Assembly: GCA_003485825.1 (NCBI GenBank)
Contig: DNHN01000106.1
Span: forward strand, 1 to 10,675
Length of the DNA: 10,675 bases
Source: Bacteroidota bacterium
GTDB lineage: Bacteria; Bacteroidota; Bacteroidia; NS11-12g; UBA9320
Direction: 5' to 3'
How positions within the stretch are numbered: position 1 is the first letter of the stretch; each line of letters opens with the position of its first letter. The translations under genes were made by a program, and so were the position numbers. Below the pieces are notes generated by a model that was not told the origin of the DNA, did not search any database, and worked only from the letters and a program-made list of their open reading frames with translations. Positions 6,484-10,675 of this stretch are shown in pieces.

Positions 6484-9400
6484 ATGAAAAATATTGCACT
6501 TACCTTTTGTATCCTTTTTGCGGTTCAACTCGCTTACTCACAAGACACTATTCGCGTAAAAGCTTTTGACTACAATAGTCAAACTAGAGATACCATCGTT
6601 ACCTTTCCAGAAGGAACGGACTCGTACCGGCAGATTCTTATGCTATACAATATGAGATGTAAAGGTGCACGTGTAAGCACGGGAAGCAATCGAAATCTTG
6701 GCTGTGGAGAATGGGATTATAGTTGCAATACTTACGTGGAGGACAATAGTAGAACTGATTCGCTATCTGCTAGCACCGCTGACTATTTTATCTCGGGGTT
6801 TAGCGGTAATGAATATAATTATAGTAACTCTCCTACAAACACCCATTATCGAAATATTCAAAAGAAAGCGACACTAAACATGGTAACTGACTCATCATCA
6901 GGATCTGTGGGTGCAGGAAACAATGAGGTCACTTATATGATTCCAATCAGTAATAATCCAGAAAGTGGTTATGCAGGAAAATCTCAGTTCATCTACTCTG
7001 CGGAAGAGCTAATAGCTGCTGGAGTATCCGCAGGTGAAATTGATGCAATAAGTTTAAATGCTAAGAACGTTGCTCAAGTAGCAAATCTACAGATCAATAT
7101 CATGGCAACTTCGAAAGATTCCTTTCAGTTATCAGATTTAGATTTACAAGGATTTACAAATGTGTTTAGCGATGATATTTCGTTTAACGCCTCCAATAAA
7201 TTAATCACCTTCCATACCCCTTTTGTTTGGGATGGAAGTTCAAACCTAATTTTTGAATTTTCTGCTAATAGTAAGCCTATATCTCTGCTTGAGATAGAAA
7301 GTCATGCCATTGACTCCACCGTGGGTATCGTTGCATTCAGTGGACATTCACTGTATTTCGACGGTGCTTCAAACTATGTCGAAGCGAATAGTTTTAAAGG
7401 AATTTTAGGAACAAATGATCGTACCATAGAGGCTTGGATAAAAACAGATAAAGTGAATGGAGAAATATGCAGCTGGGGAAATGATGCATCTGGAGAGAAA
7501 TGGGTTTTTAGAGTAAATGGAGATGGGACTCTACGCACAGAGGTAAACGGAGGAGGACTAAATGGTACGACAAATATTGCAGATAATCAATGGCATCACG
7601 TAGCTTGCGTTTTTTCTGGAACTGATGTTTCTGATATAAAACACTATGTAGACGGTGTGCTTGAGACAAATGGCGCTTTAACGAATAGGTCAATTAATAC
7701 AACTGCAGGAATAAACGTAAGAGTGAGTAGAGGTATAAATAACAGGTACTTTAGAGGCGATATTGATGGATTACGCATCTGGGATGAAGCTTTGACAGCT
7801 ACTAGAGTCGCAGATGTTAAAAATAGACTTATCAACCCACATGATGAACGCATTGTCCTAAACTATAAATTTGATGTAGTGAATAGTGATATAGTCCTGT
7901 GTTCTGCCATAAATTCAAAACCAGGAACAATTATGGGCAACCCCACATATAATTCTTTGCGTGCACAACAAATTTTTAAAGATTTTTACATTTCACCATA
8001 TAGACCTAACATTCGTGTACATCAAGGTAATTTTGATTTCACCATTTCAGAAGTTTTTGATTTTGATTTAGTGCCAAATCACCCCAACAGTGTAACCAGA
8101 TATACAATCAAAAGTAACGTAGGTACCAACATTGATGATGAAAAAGTAATTGCAGAAACCTACAATAAGTGGGATGCAGATAAGAAAGAATATTTCTATG
8201 ATGAAAACAACGTGCTGTATGATTCTGCTTCCGTTACGAGCGACGGCACTATTACCGTAGGACAACTAAATTACGTACGAAGGTGGCCTTCTCGTTTAGA
8301 GATAATGTCTTTTGTAACTCCTTACGGTATCGGACTAGATTTAGGTGCTGAAGGTAAAACATGGACTTTCGATATGACTGATTTTACTCCTATTCTAAAA
8401 GGAGAAAAACGAATATTCCTGAGTAGAGGAGGTCAAAACCAAGAAGAAATGGATATTGAGTTCCTATTTATAAAAGGGACTCCAGCGAGAGAAGTCTTAG
8501 ATATCAAACAAATATGGCCTACGCAGCAGTATCAGCCTAACTTCTCACAAATTTTAGCAGATGATGTGTACTTCCCTCCTGTAGCTTTCAATACGTTAGA
8601 CTCCGCAAAGAGTTTTAAAATAAGAAGTGCTATCACAGGTCACGGGCAGCAAGGAGAGTTTATACCTAGAACCCACTTTATCAAAGCCAATGACCAAAAT
8701 TTTGAAAGGTCTGTATGGAAAGCTTGCGGTAAGAATCCGGTATATCCTCAAGGCGGTACGTGGATTTATGACCGTGCAGGATGGTGCCCAGGTATGGCTA
8801 CCGATTTAGCTGAATATGAAATAAGTGATGTCTCCGGTGGCGATGTAATCACCTTAGACTACGGTATAGCTAATGGAGAAGGAGATTCTCGCTACATCGT
8901 AAATAATCAAATCGTAAGTTATGGTAAGTACAATCACGGATACGATCTAGGAATAGTAGATATCATGGAACCTTCCAATAAGGTAGAACATGCATTGAAT
9001 AATCCAATGTGTATCAATCCTAAAATGAAAGTAGTCAACAATGGAGTGAATACCGTAAACAGTATTACCATAGAATATTGGGTTAACGACCCTAGCAATA
9101 AGCGTAGCTTTACGTGGCCCTGCTTCTTATCTACAAATGGAGTAGAGGAAATACATTTCCCTATAGACAATGGTATCTGGAGTAGTGCAGTCCCTGGAGA
9201 CAGTAAGTTCTACGCTAAAATAGTAGCCATAGACGGCAATCCCGGAGCAGATGAAGATGCGAGTAACAATACCTATGTCAGTGAGTTTGAATTCCCTGAG
9301 GTATATCCAAGTAACTTCTACCTATTCTACAGAACTAATAACGCAGCCGATGAAACTTCTGTAAAAATAGAAGACGAGTGGGGCACGGTAGTATTCCAAC

Positions 9401-9885
9401 GGGATAATCATGCAAATGCTACCATCTATCGCGACACATTAAATCTTGGTCTAGGGTGTTATAAACTCACCATAGATGACAATGACAATGATGGCATCAG
9501 TTTTTGGGCAAACAATGATGGCTCTGGATTTTTTAGATTATGGGAAGTAGGTGGAAGTATATTCAAGACTATCCAACCCGATTTTGGAAGTCAATCCATC
9601 GTAAACTTTACCGTGGCACATACACTGGATGTCCCAGAGCATGAAGTAGACTTAGGATACCATTTATACCCCAATCCTTCTACTGGCCAGATTACGGTAG
9701 ATGGTGGAGATATGCAAGGAGCTGTGCCGACATTATATAATTCAATGGGTCAAGAAATCAACGCGCCAAGTCAACGCACTGAGTCTACACTTACATATGA
9801 TTTAGAGAACTTTCCTTCCGGAATTTACTATCTTAGCATAGTAAAGAATGGATACACTTGGACGCAGAAAGTGGTGAAACACTAA
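6484..9885 (+). CDS. Secreted PNGase F-related protein with inserted LamG module and T9SS sorting domain
   Basis: A 1133-residue secreted protein related to peptide-N4-(N-acetyl-beta-glucosaminyl)asparagine amidase F, which removes N-glycans from glycoproteins. Order: Sec signal peptide (1-20, ending AYSQ); first part of the PNGase F N domain (about 21-85) with C59...C74, GEWD (75-78) and NTYV; an insertion (about 86-603) holding a beta-rich module (about 150-265) and a LamG/concanavalin-like domain (about 288-450; WHHVA 370-374, YVDG 388-391, GDIDGLRIWDEAL 425-437); the rest of the N domain (about 604-668; FVTPYGIG, FDMTDF); the PNGase F C domain (about 675-835) with GEFIPRTHFI (724-733), Cys748 and DRAGWCPGM (763-771). 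Then come a CARDB-like segment (about 840-932), a beta-rich module with a DNDNDG loop (999-1004), and a T9SS type A sorting domain (1059-1133; YPNPSTG, FPSGIYYL). Asp78, Glu725 and Arg764 match Asp60, Glu206 and Arg248 of Elizabethkingia PNGase F, while Ser647 replaces Glu118. An in-frame TTG at 6460 would add eight residues ahead of the signal peptide and is rejected. The relationship is strong; activity is unproven. Confidence 0.88.
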   Translation: MKNIALTFCILFAVQLAYSQDTIRVKAFDYNSQTRDTIVTFPEGTDSYRQILMLYNMRCKGARVSTGSNRNLGCGEWDYSCNTYVEDNSRTDSLSASTADYFISGFSGNEYNYSNSPTNTHYRNIQKKATLNMVTDSSSGSVGAGNNEVTYMIPISNNPESGYAGKSQFIYSAEELIAAGVSAGEIDAISLNAKNVAQVANLQINIMATSKDSFQLSDLDLQGFTNVFSDDISFNASNKLITFHTPFVWDGSSNLIFEFSANSKPISLLEIESHAIDSTVGIVAFSGHSLYFDGASNYVEANSFKGILGTNDRTIEAWIKTDKVNGEICSWGNDASGEKWVFRVNGDGTLRTEVNGGGLNGTTNIADNQWHHVACVFSGTDVSDIKHYVDGVLETNGALTNRSINTTAGINVRVSRGINNRYFRGDIDGLRIWDEALTATRVADVKNRLINPHDERIVLNYKFDVVNSDIVLCSAINSKPGTIMGNPTYNSLRAQQIFKDFYISPYRPNIRVHQGNFDFTISEVFDFDLVPNHPNSVTRYTIKSNVGTNIDDEKVIAETYNKWDADKKEYFYDENNVLYDSASVTSDGTITVGQLNYVRRWPSRLEIMSFVTPYGIGLDLGAEGKTWTFDMTDFTPILKGEKRIFLSRGGQNQEEMDIEFLFIKGTPAREVLDIKQIWPTQQYQPNFSQILADDVYFPPVAFNTLDSAKSFKIRSAITGHGQQGEFIPRTHFIKANDQNFERSVWKACGKNPVYPQGGTWIYDRAGWCPGMATDLAEYEISDVSGGDVITLDYGIANGEGDSRYIVNNQIVSYGKYNHGYDLGIVDIMEPSNKVEHALNNPMCINPKMKVVNNGVNTVNSITIEYWVNDPSNKRSFTWPCFLSTNGVEEIHFPIDNGIWSSAVPGDSKFYAKIVAIDGNPGADEDASNNTYVSEFEFPEVYPSNFYLFYRTNNAADETSVKIEDEWGTVVFQRDNHANATIYRDTLNLGLGCYKLTIDDNDNDGISFWANNDGSGFFRLWEVGGSIFKTIQPDFGSQSIVNFTVAHTLDVPEHEVDLGYHLYPNPSTGQITVDGGDMQGAVPTLYNSMGQEINAPSQRTESTLTYDLENFPSGIYYLSIVKNGYTWTQKVVKH

Positions 9886-9908
9886 CTCCACATACTTTAG
9901 TTATTTTG

Positions 9909-9946
9909 TGCCTTGTACTCTTTTCAGTGCAAGGCATTTTATTTTA
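9909..9946 (+). terminator. Terminator of the PNGase F-like gene
   Basis: An 11-bp stem with one G-U pair (TGCCTTGTACT at 9909-9919, AGTGCAAGGCA at 9926-9936) and a 6-base loop is followed by a T-rich run (TTTTATTTT). It lies 23 bases after the stop of the PNGase F-like gene and separates it from ribBA. Confidence 0.88.
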
Positions 9947-10001
9947 TAAAACTCACTGGTAAGTTAGATTGTTAGAACACTAAATAGAAAAGTATAAATA
10001 C

Positions 10002-10009
10002 TACCTTTG
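10002..10009 (+). promoter_or_regulatory. Perfect -7 promoter element for ribB/ribBA
   Basis: TACCTTTG fits TAnnTTTG exactly and is identical to the element before the RRM gene. It ends 10 bases before the ribBA ATG, so the 5' leader would be only about 5 nt. No clear -33 element is found at the usual spacing. Confidence 0.55.
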
Positions 10010-10019
10010 CAACAATATA

Positions 10020-10675
10020 ATGAGCGAAAGAAAATTAAACACCATAGAAGAAGCCATCGACGAAATAAAAAATGGCAAAATGATTATAGTGGTAGATGAT
10101 GAAGACCGTGAAAATGAAGGAGATTTCCTTACTGCGGCTCGCAATGTAACTACTGAAATGGTCAATTTTATGGCAACAGAAGGCCGTGGGCTCATTTGCG
10201 TGCCACTTACAGAGGAACGCTGCGATGAGTTAGACCTAAACCTTATGGTAGGTAAAAATACCGCTCAGTTTGAGACTCCTTTCACTATATCGGTAGACCT
10301 GATAGGCCACGGTACGAGTACAGGTATCTCAGCTTACGATAGAGCTATGACCATTCAGGCTCTTGTAAATCCTCAGACCGATCCTAGTGAATTAGGCAAA
10401 CCTGGTCATATCTTTCCATTAAGAGCGCGAACTCAAGGTGTCTTACGCAGAGCAGGACATACTGAAGCAGCTATAGACTTCGCTCGATTGGCAGGATTTG
10501 AACCTGCAGGATGTATCGTAGAGATAATGAACGAGGACGGCACTATGGCTCGTCTTAAAGATCTATGGGCTGTTGCTGAAAAGCACGATATGAAAATAGT
10601 ATCGATAGCAGACCTTATAGAGTATAGATTAAAACACGAAAGCCTTATAGAGAAGCAAATCGATGTAAAAATGCC
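10020..10675 (+). CDS. ribBA: 3,4-dihydroxy-2-butanone-4-phosphate synthase, probably bifunctional RibBA (3' truncated by window)
   Basis: This cytoplasmic enzyme converts ribulose 5-phosphate to 3,4-dihydroxy-2-butanone 4-phosphate plus formate in riboflavin synthesis. The open frame runs from ATG 10020 to the window end (218 complete codons, no stop). DHBP synthase motifs are complete: the acidic loop [10 protein letters not shown] (26-35), [13 protein letters not shown] (51-63), [15 protein letters not shown] (101-115), [10 protein letters not shown] (127-136), the [11 protein letters not shown] block (143-153), and [11 protein letters not shown] (168-178). Glu33, Asp35, His147 and Glu168 fit the known metal and catalytic positions. 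After the synthase domain the frame continues through IADLIEYRL into [13 protein letters not shown] (206-218). This resembles the join in RibBA proteins, where a GTP cyclohydrolase II domain follows, so a fusion is likely; that domain is outside the window. A monofunctional RibB would be expected to end about here. No riboswitch is seen upstream. Confidence 0.92.
   Translation, partial: MSERKLNTIEEAIDEIKNGKMIIVVDDEDRENEGDFLTAARNVTTEMVNFMATEGRGLICVPLTEERCDELDLNLMVGKNTAQFETPFTISVDLIGHGTSTGISAYDRAMTIQALVNPQTDPSELGKPGHIFPLRARTQGVLRRAGHTEAAIDFARLAGFEPAGCIVEIMNEDGTMARLKDLWAVAEKHDMKIVSIADLIEYRLKHESLIEKQIDVKM

Noticed and set aside
9886..10019. FMN riboswitch ahead of ribBA
   Set aside because: Looked for because of the riboflavin gene; the space holds a terminator and a promoter element, and none of the RFN conserved segments.

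Overview
The window looks like chromosomal DNA from a member of the Bacteroidota, most likely a marine-type flavobacterium. Four things point there: a protein with a C-terminal type IX secretion (T9SS) sorting domain, promoter-like TAnnTTTG (-7) elements in place of classical -10 boxes, weak or absent Shine-Dalgarno sequences with A-rich leaders, and low GC. No insertion sequence, tRNA, rRNA, CRISPR array or phage gene is visible. Coding density is high, and no gene-free stretch reaches 300 bases.

Left part (83-3783, all minus strand): an ABC-F ATPase of the YbiT/YkpA type, a lipoprotein FKBP peptidyl-prolyl isomerase and a PepE-type aspartyl dipeptidase are packed as a probable operon. The gaps are 29 bases and then a one-base stop/start overlap. 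A small secreted lipoprotein follows with its own candidate promoter and a strong terminator.

Middle (3902-6390): a BASS/SBF-family sodium-coupled transporter and a single-RRM RNA-binding protein lie on the plus strand. The RRM gene has a perfect -7 element, a leader of about 90 nt and a candidate 16-codon leader ORF. It converges on a GT4-type glycosyltransferase through a shared hairpin terminator.

Right part (6484-10675, plus strand): a 1133-residue secreted protein is recognisable as a peptide-N-glycosidase F (PNGase F) relative. Its N-terminal PNGase F domain is interrupted by about 520 residues that include a LamG/concanavalin-like domain. Extra beta-rich modules and a T9SS type A sorting domain follow. 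After a terminator comes the 5' part of a riboflavin gene (ribB, probably fused ribBA), cut by the window end.

Most genes are housekeeping or lineage-typical. The items most worth a second look are the split, modular PNGase F-like protein with an altered catalytic set, and the leader of the RRM gene. No multi-gene novel system is apparent. The divergent glycosyltransferase / PNGase F-like pair is the only suggestion of a shared glycan theme, and it rests on adjacency alone.
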